A stretch of 51,116 nt of DNA from Prevotella sp. (GTDB lineage: Bacteria; Bacteroidota; Bacteroidia; Bacteroidales; Bacteroidaceae): positions 1 through 51,116 of the forward strand of contig JAHAZN010000083.1 of NCBI GenBank assembly GCA_018385335.1, read 5' to 3'. Each line of letters starts with the position of its first letter. The stretch's first letter is position 1. The notes under the pieces are model-generated. The model was not told where the DNA came from and made no database searches. It was given only the letters and a program-made list of their open reading frames with translations. Positions 10,982-19,993 of the stretch are shown in pieces. Both the position numbers and the translations under genes were made by a program.

Positions 10982-12664
10982 TTATTGACCTACCTTGGGT
11001 TCGAGGATAATGCAGTCGATACGCAGCGAGGTCTGGTATTGATCTTTGCTTGATCCCGGTGGACGACCGGAAGAGGCAACTTTCAAGGTCACCTGAGGAT
11101 CAACTTCAAAGGTACAGGTCTCAAACACATAGTTCTCTGCCACCATGATGGTATCCACCACATCCTGCTTACACTCAAAACGTCTCTTCAACATGGTAGT
11201 CTGTTCTACGCCGTCCTTATCTTCATAGCCCAGCGTCACATCGACCAAGAGTTTCTTGCGCTGCTCCTCCGTGGCCTTGGGGTCACCAGCCAAAGCAGGC
11301 GCCATCACCAACTTGATGTCGTAGGGCACATTGGAGAAGATGTCGGGGATGTAATAGGTCACCGAAGGTTTGGAGTCCTTGCTCTGTGAGAGGATCTCCA
11401 AATAGGCATGGTTAGAGACTTTGTTATAGAACTCCGAGGTATCTACCACGGTCACGAAGGTCGGTGTACGTCCGGCCGATTCGTCATATTCCTTGCGGTA
11501 GCCTGCACTCTCTGCCTCCACCTTGATTCTCCACAAGAAGGTCTGGGTGGGCTGGATATTCCACTGCGGCACCTTGAGCACTACACCGTTGCTGCACTGT
11601 ATCTTCTCTGCTCCATAGAAGGCACCACCGGGCTCAAAGGGCTTGTCATAGACATAGTACTTGGCATCGGCAAAACCATAGATTTTCTCTCTCATCGAGT
11701 AGGGACGGGCATTGACTGAATAGGCGGAGTCGTTGAACGACTGCTCCGTGTTCCATCCCATGCTGAACACCGACCCGTTGGGAATGAAGAGGTGGGAATA
11801 GAGATAAGCCAGAGAGTCTCGGCTAGCAATGCGCTTGTTGTAATTGAAATAGGGACGGTACTGGGTGAGCAGCCTCTCCCACTCGCTGTTGTCGGGCACC
11901 ACCATCCAGTAGGTACTGTCCTCATTGTTGATAGGAGCGAAATAGGTATCGAGCAGCACATTCTCCAACACCTTGACAGAGTCGAGATAGGTCGTCTGAC
12001 CGTCAACAATCTCTCCCGGCACACTCTGGTCGGGGTCGAACTTATAGTTGTTATAGCTATAAAGGAACTTCGACAGGCTGTCCAACGCGGCATCGGTACC
12101 GAGGTACTCAAAGACGTTGGGCAGATAGTGAGCACTCTGCTCCGTGGTGAAGAGGATGCCGTTCTTCGTCAACGTATTCCTTGAGGTGAGCGTCTGACCA
12201 GCAAACTGTCCGTAACCCAAGGAGAGGTACTTGCCGTTCATCATCACGATAGAGGTGTCCTTTCCCTCCTGAGCCACGGAGTGGTTGTAGAGGGCGATGT
12301 GGTTCTGCACAAACTCCTTGATGGCTTTGTTGTCCTTGGTGATGATTCCCTTGCTCTTCTCGCGCTCATAGAGGGCGATGACGCTGTCTGCCTGTTGTGC
12401 GGAGAACCCGCTGTTCTTGGGTGCAAACACGGTGAACACCTGATCACCTGCCAACTTCGACTGATATCCACAGGCTTCGAGCACACGGGCGAAATTGGTA
12501 AGCTCCTCATTGGCAGTGATAGTCTGCCAGAGGGAGACATTGCCTCCGGCACCTATGCCCTGCACATCATAGTGGTCATCCCATTCGTCGTTGCAGGCGC
12601 CGAGGGCTAGGACTGACATCGCCAGTCCTGCTGCCGCCATATAATGATTGATAGTCTTCTTCAT
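10982..12664 (-). CDS. FAS1 (fasciclin) domain lipoprotein, 560 aa
   Basis: The N-terminus has a lipoprotein signal with lipobox LGAC (Cys24), followed by the acidic stretch NDEWDDHYD, a pattern that in Bacteroidota goes with export to the cell surface. A first FAS1 domain (about 40-215) shows FARVLEACGYQSKL, then VFTVFAPKNSGF and the FVQNHIALYN helix. A second, more diverged FAS1 region (about 215-370) contains YWMVVPDNSEW and GVVLKVPQW. The last 180 residues form a beta-rich domain ending IDCIILEPK, like that of the upstream paralogue. FAS1 domains mediate adhesion or ligand binding. In this operon the protein takes the place of SusE/SusF-type glycan-binding lipoproteins, which suggests a surface glycan-binding role (inference). 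Spacing is 18 nt after the upstream gene and 36 nt before SusC. Confidence 0.8.
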   Translation of the reverse strand: MKKTINHYMAAAGLAMSVLALGACNDEWDDHYDVQGIGAGGNVSLWQTITANEELTNFARVLEACGYQSKLAGDQVFTVFAPKNSGFSAQQADSVIALYEREKSKGIITKDNKAIKEFVQNHIALYNHSVAQEGKDTSIVMMNGKYLSLGYGQFAGQTLTSRNTLTKNGILFTTEQSAHYLPNVFEYLGTDAALDSLSKFLYSYNNYKFDPDQSVPGEIVDGQTTYLDSVKVLENVLLDTYFAPINNEDSTYWMVVPDNSEWERLLTQYRPYFNYNKRIASRDSLAYLYSHLFIPNGSVFSMGWNTEQSFNDSAYSVNARPYSMREKIYGFADAKYYVYDKPFEPGGAFYGAEKIQCSNGVVLKVPQWNIQPTQTFLWRIKVEAESAGYRKEYDESAGRTPTFVTVVDTSEFYNKVSNHAYLEILSQSKDSKPSVTYYIPDIFSNVPYDIKLVMAPALAGDPKATEEQRKKLLVDVTLGYEDKDGVEQTTMLKRRFECKQDVVDTIMVAENYVFETCTFEVDPQVTLKVASSGRPPGSSKDQYQTSLRIDCIILEPKVGQ

Positions 12665-12682
12665 ATCGATAACTGCTTTTGA

Positions 12683-14815
12683 TTACAAATCGTCTTCCAT
12701 CTCTCCCTCGCCATCAACAGCATACACGCTCTTGGGGACAATCTCGAGATAGTCGATCATGAACTCATTGTTGTTGCCCAACTTGCTCGTCGAGGTACAA
12801 CGGATGCGGATATAGTGGTCGGTACCGTCATCGGGGTCGATGGTAGCGGTACAGAGCACGCGGCGGAAGGTGCGTTCGTTGTTCACGAACTCATTGATGG
12901 TACTACCGCCGGACGTGTGATAACCTCCGTAGGCACCACGGTAACAGCCCTTGTTCTTGAGGAATTTCTGGTCTTCCACCTTCTCCTCTTCGGTGAAGTC
13001 GGTGTAGTTCTTGCCATCGGGCTTAAACTGGTCTCCCATGATAGAGGGATCGGTCAGGAACTTACGCATATCCACAGGGATGCCCTGAGGTTTACCGTCG
13101 TAGTAGATCTGCGCCACACCACGGGTGGGAAGGGCACAGAAGCCGAGGCGGAACTGATAGGTACCCTTGCAGGGAACGGGAGGCAGACGGAAGGTGAAGT
13201 CGTAGTCGCCAAAGAGGTTGAACTCATCTCCCTCATACGACCAGAAGTTCCAGTGGGGGCGACGATACACGAAGTAGCAGTTGCCACGCATAGACACTCC
13301 GTCGAGATAGCCGTCGGGGAAATAATAGTTGAAACCGTTCTTACCATTATAGTCGGGCGTACCGGAGTTGTCGTCCTGTGTGGGGTCACCGTTGAGACGG
13401 ATACCCTGGGTCATTATCTCCGGGAAGACAGTAGAGAAGTCCATACGAATACGGCAGTTCATCACCTCCTCGCGGGTCTTCTTGTCGTAGGCTATCACGT
13501 CGGTCACATAGAAATAGCGGCCGTTGGGTGCGTCCTGTACATACTGCGAAGGAATGGTGGGAAGAATCTGTGCGCCCTCAATCTGATACTTGTCGTCATA
13601 TCGGCGGTTGGCATAACGCTCATTGAGCACGCCCGTCTGTCCGAGGAAGGCTCCTCCCTCTCCTCTCACGGTGAGCTGTTCGATCTTCATCATGGAGTTT
13701 GGCATGAGGGTCTCATACCAGTCGTTGGGATTCATCTTGTCGGTCTTGATACCGATGGCTCCCTTATAGTAGTTCTGGGTGAGCACCAACGGGGTGAGAT
13801 AGTCGTAACCCTTCACGTCGCGGGTGAGGATATGATAAGCCACGAAACGGTTGAGGGGGTTCTTGCGGTGGGTCAGTGAGTTGGTCCCATCCTCCAAGGT
13901 AGTGTTAAACGCATGATAGGGCTGATTGACATCATCGGGATAGGCGGGGTCATACAGCTGGCAGGCCAGGTCGTACAACTGCTTTAGACTATTCTCCGAG
14001 GTGATACCGTATTTCTGCTTGAGAATCTCGTTGGTAACAACAAAGACAGTGAAACCCTTATACTTATCTTCGGGCACTTTGGCCACCTCTTTCCAGAAGT
14101 CGGAGGTATAGGTGTACTTAGGATAGGCAGTTGCATCGTAGCTGTCGTCCTTGATATACTCTAAGGAGTCCACCAGACCTGTGACCTTAAGGGCTTCAGC
14201 GAAGAAGCTCACGTCGGGGTTGTCTTCCACAATCTGACCCACCGAACTGTTGGTATTCTCCAACACTTTGTCGATAGGATGAACGACACCATTCTCTACC
14301 GAGTCGTCCTGCAAGGCAAAGTAGATCTTGGCGGAACGGTTGAGCACCACCACGGAGTTAAGGTTCTCATCCAACTCATGGGTGATCTGAATATAACGGC
14401 GGTTCATATTCGGGGTGTGTAGGGTACCGTCGATCATCTCTATCGTGGTGTACATATTATTCACCAAATGGGTACGGGCGATGGTGTCACACTCTGCATC
14501 TGTTAGGTCGTTCACCGACTTGATATCCCTATCGACGTAAAGACGATTCTTTTGACTGAGATAGTCGGAGAATGCGGAATCGGTGGGAAGAAACAGGGTG
14601 TAGTGACCATAGGCAGAGAGAAGGTCCATCATGTGGGCACGCTCTACCACCTGGGTAAACGACGAGTACTGACTGCGCGACTTCAGGTAGTCGCTCATCA
14701 TCTCACCCGTGAAGGTGTAGAAGTTTTCGCTGTCTGGCTCATCGGAACAGCCCACAAGGCTGATGCCACCCACCAGGAAGCAAAGACTGAGCATTAAATA
14801 TCTGAATGTTTTCAT
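12683..14815 (-). CDS. FAS1 (fasciclin) domain lipoprotein, 710 aa
   Basis: The lipobox is LVGC (Cys23), followed by SDEPDSE, again a surface-export-like acidic run. FAS1 domain 1 spans about 50-195: FTQVVERAHMMDLL, YTLFLPTDSAF, and VVHPIDKVLE at its end. Domain 2 spans about 200-435: FFAEALKVTGLVDSL, FTVFVVTNEIL, and FYVTDVIAYD. A C-terminal beta-sandwich (about 470-700) rich in aromatic residues (PHWNFWSYEGDEF, then MIDYLEIVPK) resembles carbohydrate-binding modules, though I cannot assign a family. It lies between SusD and the 560-residue paralogue with short spacers, so it is very likely co-transcribed. Role inferred as a surface glycan-binding protein. Confidence 0.8.
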   Translation of the reverse strand: MKTFRYLMLSLCFLVGGISLVGCSDEPDSENFYTFTGEMMSDYLKSRSQYSSFTQVVERAHMMDLLSAYGHYTLFLPTDSAFSDYLSQKNRLYVDRDIKSVNDLTDAECDTIARTHLVNNMYTTIEMIDGTLHTPNMNRRYIQITHELDENLNSVVVLNRSAKIYFALQDDSVENGVVHPIDKVLENTNSSVGQIVEDNPDVSFFAEALKVTGLVDSLEYIKDDSYDATAYPKYTYTSDFWKEVAKVPEDKYKGFTVFVVTNEILKQKYGITSENSLKQLYDLACQLYDPAYPDDVNQPYHAFNTTLEDGTNSLTHRKNPLNRFVAYHILTRDVKGYDYLTPLVLTQNYYKGAIGIKTDKMNPNDWYETLMPNSMMKIEQLTVRGEGGAFLGQTGVLNERYANRRYDDKYQIEGAQILPTIPSQYVQDAPNGRYFYVTDVIAYDKKTREEVMNCRIRMDFSTVFPEIMTQGIRLNGDPTQDDNSGTPDYNGKNGFNYYFPDGYLDGVSMRGNCYFVYRRPHWNFWSYEGDEFNLFGDYDFTFRLPPVPCKGTYQFRLGFCALPTRGVAQIYYDGKPQGIPVDMRKFLTDPSIMGDQFKPDGKNYTDFTEEEKVEDQKFLKNKGCYRGAYGGYHTSGGSTINEFVNNERTFRRVLCTATIDPDDGTDHYIRIRCTSTSKLGNNNEFMIDYLEIVPKSVYAVDGEGEMEDDL

Positions 14816-14869
14816 TGTTGATATACAGTTTTTCTGTTATTCTTCATTTGTCAATCTCTCGTGCGAGGC

Positions 14870-16603
14870 CTATTCGTAACTGTCGTTCAAACCTGTTCCG
14901 AAGGCTTCATTCTGATGGAGGTGTTTGTTCACCTTCAACTCATCGTTGTTATAGGGCCAATAGATGGCAGCCATACGGGTGAGTTTACTCTCCACCAACT
15001 GTTTGTTGCTGCTATACTTGTTGCATGACTGCGACTTAAGATAGTCGGTCTTGCCATCACGACGTGCCTTGCGCACAAGGTCATACCAGCGTTTGCCTTC
15101 GAACATCAGTTCACGGCGGCGCTCATTCAACACCAGTTCTTCGATGGCAGCCTTCGTTCCGAAGTTGCTAATGTCGAGGGTGTCCTTGCGGGGATACTGG
15201 CAGAGCGAACGTTTGTTGATAACAGCCACCAAACGGAATGCCTGATTGAGATAGTCCTTGTCGGCATCCGACAGCGATGCGTCATCAGAAGCGATCAGCT
15301 GGGTGAGGGCCTCTGCCTTGAGCAACATAATGTCAGTAAGGCGGTAGATAATCCAGTTGGCCTGCACGTGCTTTTCAGGATACATATTGGAATACAATGT
15401 TTCAACCTTTGCTCCTGCAGCAGAACTTCCCGTAGTTTCTATCTGTACATTCTTCCAGGCATACTTGCAGATGCTGTAAGTAGATGAACCTGCCATCACA
15501 GCGTAGTAGTAACGGGCATCAAGCTTGTTGGCAAACACCTTCCACTGCTCCTGCGCCACATCGCCACCGATATAAGAGGAGGCAGAGGCGAAGCCCATGA
15601 TGTTTGTTGCGTTGCCATAGAATTCTGCCACAGCATAATTGGCTGGCATGTTGTCATCGTCCTTCACGAAGGAGAGTTCAAAAATAGACTCAGAACTGTT
15701 GCCAGTGCCTCCGAACAATTTCATATAGTCGCTGCCGAAGACGTTCTGGCTGTTGCTATAACGGCAGGGCAAGAGGGGATAACCTTCCATATCCTCATCC
15801 TTTGTCTGAGTATTCAACCCATTCTCCTGCTCTCTTAACTCCTCCTGACGCTTCATCTGTGCGATGACCTCGTCGGCATAATGGATGCACCGCTGGTAGT
15901 CTTTCTTCCAGAGATACATCTCACAGAGCATAGCATCGATGGCAGTGCGGGTGATGCGTCCCGTCTGATAGAGGGGTTTGCTGTTGGGATAGTAAACCAC
16001 GGCATCATTGCGCACTCCCTCCAAGTCGGCTATCAGCTGGTCGAGCACGTTCTCAAACTTTGTGGCGGGGAGGTCCATCGTCTGGTCATCATCGATATAG
16101 GGCTCCGTTGTATAGGGCACATCCCTAAAGGTGCGGATGAGATAGAAATAACAGAGGGAGCGCAGAGCAGTCACCTCGGCAATGGTCGCCTTCAACTCAC
16201 TATCGGTATATCCTGGGTCTTTGGCTGCTACACCAGGAGCATACTTGATGATGGTGTTGCATGTGTTGATGACATAGTAGAAGTCCACCCAGGCGGTATA
16301 GGGATTGGTAGAGGTGATGTTGGCCTTGAAGATGTTGTTGAGGTTCACATCCTTGTCAATGTTGTTTCCTGCATCCATGTTCTCACTGCGTGCCTCGCCC
16401 CAGATCATCATTCGTTTGATACAGGCAGACGACTGGAGCGAACTGTAACAGCTGGCCACTACCGACTCCACATCGGCGCGCTCATTCCAGAACTTGTCGA
16501 GGAGGATCTTGTCCTGCGGTTCCACCTCAAGGAAATCGTTGCACGACGAGAAGCCTACAAGTGCTGCCATTGCGCAGGCTATTTTCATATATTTTGTTTT
16601 CAT
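14870..16603 (-). CDS. SusD/RagB-like outer-membrane lipoprotein (first copy)
   Basis: The 577 residues have the lipobox FSSC (Cys21) followed by the classic SusD opening NDFLEVEPQDKI. The family landmarks LRSLCYFYLIRTFRDVPY (about 155) and the late VLNERRRELMFEGKRWYDLVR (about 505) are clear, so the fold is intact. It is 27 nt downstream of the first SusC, its presumed transporter partner. It would sit on the outer leaflet of the outer membrane as the substrate-capturing lid of the SusCD complex. Confidence 0.95.
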   Translation of the reverse strand: MKTKYMKIACAMAALVGFSSCNDFLEVEPQDKILLDKFWNERADVESVVASCYSSLQSSACIKRMMIWGEARSENMDAGNNIDKDVNLNNIFKANITSTNPYTAWVDFYYVINTCNTIIKYAPGVAAKDPGYTDSELKATIAEVTALRSLCYFYLIRTFRDVPYTTEPYIDDDQTMDLPATKFENVLDQLIADLEGVRNDAVVYYPNSKPLYQTGRITRTAIDAMLCEMYLWKKDYQRCIHYADEVIAQMKRQEELREQENGLNTQTKDEDMEGYPLLPCRYSNSQNVFGSDYMKLFGGTGNSSESIFELSFVKDDDNMPANYAVAEFYGNATNIMGFASASSYIGGDVAQEQWKVFANKLDARYYYAVMAGSSTYSICKYAWKNVQIETTGSSAAGAKVETLYSNMYPEKHVQANWIIYRLTDIMLLKAEALTQLIASDDASLSDADKDYLNQAFRLVAVINKRSLCQYPRKDTLDISNFGTKAAIEELVLNERRRELMFEGKRWYDLVRKARRDGKTDYLKSQSCNKYSSNKQLVESKLTRMAAIYWPYNNDELKVNKHLHQNEAFGTGLNDSYE

Positions 16604-16630
16604 ATCTATTGATTTTTCTTGAGTTAACGC

Positions 16631-19600
16631 TTAGAAATCTACAGTCAGTCCGAGGGTATAGGAGCGTGAACGTGGGGTCTGAGCATTGTCCATGGCGGGG
16701 TCATAGCCATTGTTCACGATATCGGGATCTACACCGGAATACTTGGTGATCACGAAGGGGTTGTTCACACTGGCATAGACGCTGATGCGGTTGAGACCAA
16801 TCCACTTCAGATGCTTCTTGTTGATGGCGTAGGAAATCTGCGCATAGTTCATACGGAGGTAGTCGCCCTTCTCCACAAAGCGGTCACTCACCAAGGTGTT
16901 GTAGTTGGTGTTACCTCCATACATTGCACGGGGGATGGAAGTGACGTCGCCCTCCTTACGCCAACGGTAGTTCACTGCCTGACTCTGGTTGTCATTGGAG
17001 ATCATCGCCTCCGAGTCTAAGCGTGCCAAGTTGAGAATCTTATTACCTATACGGTAGGTGAACTGGGTGGTGAGACGCCAAGCGCCATAGTTGAAGGTGA
17101 AACCGAAACCACCGTTCAGCTTGGGCAGCGAACTGCCGAGGTAAACGATGTCGAGGGCATCGATATTACCATCATGGTTGACATCTTCATAGATAGCATC
17201 ACCGCCACAGAACTTATAGTTCTTGCCTGAAGCGTCGTTGCTGTAGTTATACATCATGCGCACGGGGTTGCCTTCTGCATCAGTAATCACCTTTCCTTGG
17301 GCATTGAGGGCGACGGGAGCGGTCTTGCCCGAAGCAAGGAACGCCTCACGCTCCTCAGGACTGAGGGCGGCGAAGGTGTCGTAGTTGTACTGATAGACTC
17401 CCTTATAACGGAAACCGTAGATGGCACCGAAGGGGTTACCTATCTGCACACGGCGCAACCACTCGCGATTGTTATAGGCAAAGACGGAGTTCTTGCTCTC
17501 CAACACATAAGCATCCATGTCGATAATCTCATTGCGGTTGTTGCTGAAGGTGGCATTGAAGTCCATCGAGAACTTATTCTTCTTGATGAGTTTGTTGGTA
17601 TTGATATGGAACTCCCATCCCGTGTTCCTCAACTCACCACCATTGCGGATGGCCACGGTGTTATAACCGGTGTTGGAGGGGATGCGGTAATTCTCATTAA
17701 GCAGATCGGTAGTCTTTTGCTGATAGATCTCCAAAGAGAGGTTGAGGCGATCATCCAACAGTCCGAAGTCGATACCGAGGTTATAGCTGTTGTTCATCTC
17801 CCAGCGCATGTCGGTGAGACGAATCTTCTCTGGACGCATGGCATTCATGTCCAGATATTTGTTACCCGACACATAGGTACTTACATAGAGATAGTCCTGA
17901 CGGGGCTGACGGCCTGTCTTTCCCCAACTGGGACGAAGGGCTAACATGGAGAGCCATTTTTGAGCAAACTTCATAAAGGGCTCATCGCTGATAATCCACT
18001 TTCCTGATACGGCAGGGAAATATCCCCAGCGTTTGTTGGGACCAAACTTCGTCGTTCCGTCGGCACGGAGGGTGAAGTCGAGCACATAACGACTCTTATA
18101 GGCATAGTGGGCTGAGTAGGTGAAATAGAGGGAACGCCACTCTGAATACCAAGAACTCAGACCTGTAATCAATCCACCGGCATCGGGGCTCTCCACACCT
18201 CCTGAGGGCAACCCCTTACCACTGGTAGAAGAACCTGTGCGTGAGCCTGAGGTGAGCTCCACACGTCCCATCATCATCGCTGAGTGGTCCTTATTCTTGA
18301 AGGCAGGGATAAGCGTGAGGGTTTGTTTGGTGTTAAACGACACACTCTTGCTGCTGCCTGAGTAAGAGGTATTCAGACCATTCTGCCAGCTGACAGTCTT
18401 CAATTCGGCAGGATAGAAAGAGTCATCATACTGGTTGAAGACGTTCATATAGACACTTCCGCGCCAGTTCAACTGCCAATGATCTTCATCCATGCCAAGG
18501 AGCTGGTAGTTGATAATCAACTCGGGCGAAAGGTCGTAAGTGCGCTGCTGGTTCTTGGCAAGATGGGCACTGGCCACAGGATTGACATAGGCCTTTTGGT
18601 TGTCATTAGCTCCTGCTCTCGATTCATTGAAGATGTTGGAACCGCTCTGCAACATCGTATAGTAGCGGTCGGTATCAGCACCTGTGATGGGGTCCTGCTC
18701 ATAGATGCTCATGTTAGGCATCTTCTTCATGGCCAACCAAAGCAGGTTGTCACTGTTACGGTCATTCTTGGTATAGGTCAACGAGAAGTTGGTCGATACC
18801 TTGATGCGCTGGCTGATGGTATAGTCAAGTGCCACGCGAGTAGAGAAACGGTTGAGTTTCTGCTCGATGATAGTACCTGTCTCATGGTCGAAACCTCCAC
18901 CGATACGGAAAGAGGCTTTCTCGCCACCACCGCTCACCGACACATAGTGGTTCTGACGCAGACCCCACTGGGTGACGGCATCACGCCAATCGGTATTGTT
19001 ATTATACTGCTGATACTCTGAGAACGAAGGATCGTAGTTCAACTCATTCACATTGCTGGCATTGTCGTTTTGTGCAGGGTTAAAGTAAGACTCCTTCAAC
19101 ATCATGGTGTAGTCGTCACCGTTGAGAAGGTCATAGCCGTCGGGCTGGTAGGTTCCGGTCAGTTTCAGCGAGTAGGTCACCTTGGCTGGTCCTTTGGCAC
19201 CACGCTTGGTGGTGAGTTCTATCACACCATTACCTCCCTGACTACCATAGATAGCCGAGGCAGCTGCATCCTTCAGCACATTGATGTTGGCGATGTCCTC
19301 GGGGTTGATATTGAGCAGTTCGGCAAACTTCTCATTGTTGGCTCCCTGGATATCAAAATTGGAGAGGTCAACATCTCGGATGTTACCATCTACCACAATC
19401 AGTGGGTTGGCATCGGTAAGCGATGAGAGAGAGGCGGCACCACGCAGACGCATGGTAGAACCTGAGCCGAGGTCACCGGAGTTTCCGATGATATCAAGAC
19501 CGGCGATACGTCCCTGAAGGGCTTCGTCCACTGAGGTGATACCGAGTCCCTCAAACTCTTTCATAGAGATGCTCTGTGTAGCATAGGAGATTTCCCTTTG

Positions 19601-19987
19601 CGGGATGGGGAGGTTGTTGCCTTGCATACGGCGCTTCGACTTCACCACCACTTCCTTTATCATCGTGGCCGACACCATCTTAATGATGTATGTGGTCTTG
19701 TTGATAGGGAGCGTCACAGTCTTCAAACCGACATAACTGAAACGAATCTTGTCCTTCACGTTACGTATCTTCATGGTGAAGTTACCGTCGAAGTCGGTCA
19801 CGGTACTCTCTATGATACGTCCTGTAGCATCAATCTCGCATACGGTGGCACCCATGAGCGGACCCATATCGTCGCTCAGCGTACCGCGTACCGAGGTAAT
19901 CTGCGCTGAGGCACTGATGGCCATCCACACCATTGCAGCAAGGGCAAAGAGGCGGAAGATGCCTGTATATCTCTTGTTCTTTTTCAT
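16631..19987 (-). CDS. SusC/RagA-like TonB-linked outer-membrane transporter (first copy)
   Basis: The 1118-residue protein starts with a signal peptide ending ISASAQ. A carboxypeptidase-regulatory-like domain follows (VRGTLSDDMGPLMGATV, about 33-110), then the TonB-dependent plug with the SusC signature DEALQGRIAGLDI near 170 and PLIVVDGNI, then a 22-strand barrel ending in the aromatic TLGLTVDF. No STN signalling domain is present, so direct coupling to an ECF sigma/anti-sigma pair is not expected. It would import oligosaccharides captured by the adjacent SusD. The gene is 6 nt from the FAS1 gene upstream and 27 nt from SusD. Confidence 0.95.
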   Translation of the reverse strand: MKKNKRYTGIFRLFALAAMVWMAISASAQITSVRGTLSDDMGPLMGATVCEIDATGRIIESTVTDFDGNFTMKIRNVKDKIRFSYVGLKTVTLPINKTTYIIKMVSATMIKEVVVKSKRRMQGNNLPIPQREISYATQSISMKEFEGLGITSVDEALQGRIAGLDIIGNSGDLGSGSTMRLRGAASLSSLTDANPLIVVDGNIRDVDLSNFDIQGANNEKFAELLNINPEDIANINVLKDAAASAIYGSQGGNGVIELTTKRGAKGPAKVTYSLKLTGTYQPDGYDLLNGDDYTMMLKESYFNPAQNDNASNVNELNYDPSFSEYQQYNNNTDWRDAVTQWGLRQNHYVSVSGGGEKASFRIGGGFDHETGTIIEQKLNRFSTRVALDYTISQRIKVSTNFSLTYTKNDRNSDNLLWLAMKKMPNMSIYEQDPITGADTDRYYTMLQSGSNIFNESRAGANDNQKAYVNPVASAHLAKNQQRTYDLSPELIINYQLLGMDEDHWQLNWRGSVYMNVFNQYDDSFYPAELKTVSWQNGLNTSYSGSSKSVSFNTKQTLTLIPAFKNKDHSAMMMGRVELTSGSRTGSSTSGKGLPSGGVESPDAGGLITGLSSWYSEWRSLYFTYSAHYAYKSRYVLDFTLRADGTTKFGPNKRWGYFPAVSGKWIISDEPFMKFAQKWLSMLALRPSWGKTGRQPRQDYLYVSTYVSGNKYLDMNAMRPEKIRLTDMRWEMNNSYNLGIDFGLLDDRLNLSLEIYQQKTTDLLNENYRIPSNTGYNTVAIRNGGELRNTGWEFHINTNKLIKKNKFSMDFNATFSNNRNEIIDMDAYVLESKNSVFAYNNREWLRRVQIGNPFGAIYGFRYKGVYQYNYDTFAALSPEEREAFLASGKTAPVALNAQGKVITDAEGNPVRMMYNYSNDASGKNYKFCGGDAIYEDVNHDGNIDALDIVYLGSSLPKLNGGFGFTFNYGAWRLTTQFTYRIGNKILNLARLDSEAMISNDNQSQAVNYRWRKEGDVTSIPRAMYGGNTNYNTLVSDRFVEKGDYLRMNYAQISYAINKKHLKWIGLNRISVYASVNNPFVITKYSGVDPDIVNNGYDPAMDNAQTPRSRSYTLGLTVDF

Positions 19988-19993
19988 AGTCTA

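Noticed and set aside
12815..13879. Long plus-strand open frame (354 codons) opposite the 710-residue FAS1 gene
   Set aside because: It lies wholly antisense to a clear lipoprotein gene; its composition is that of a mirrored coding strand, and no domain or start signal is seen.
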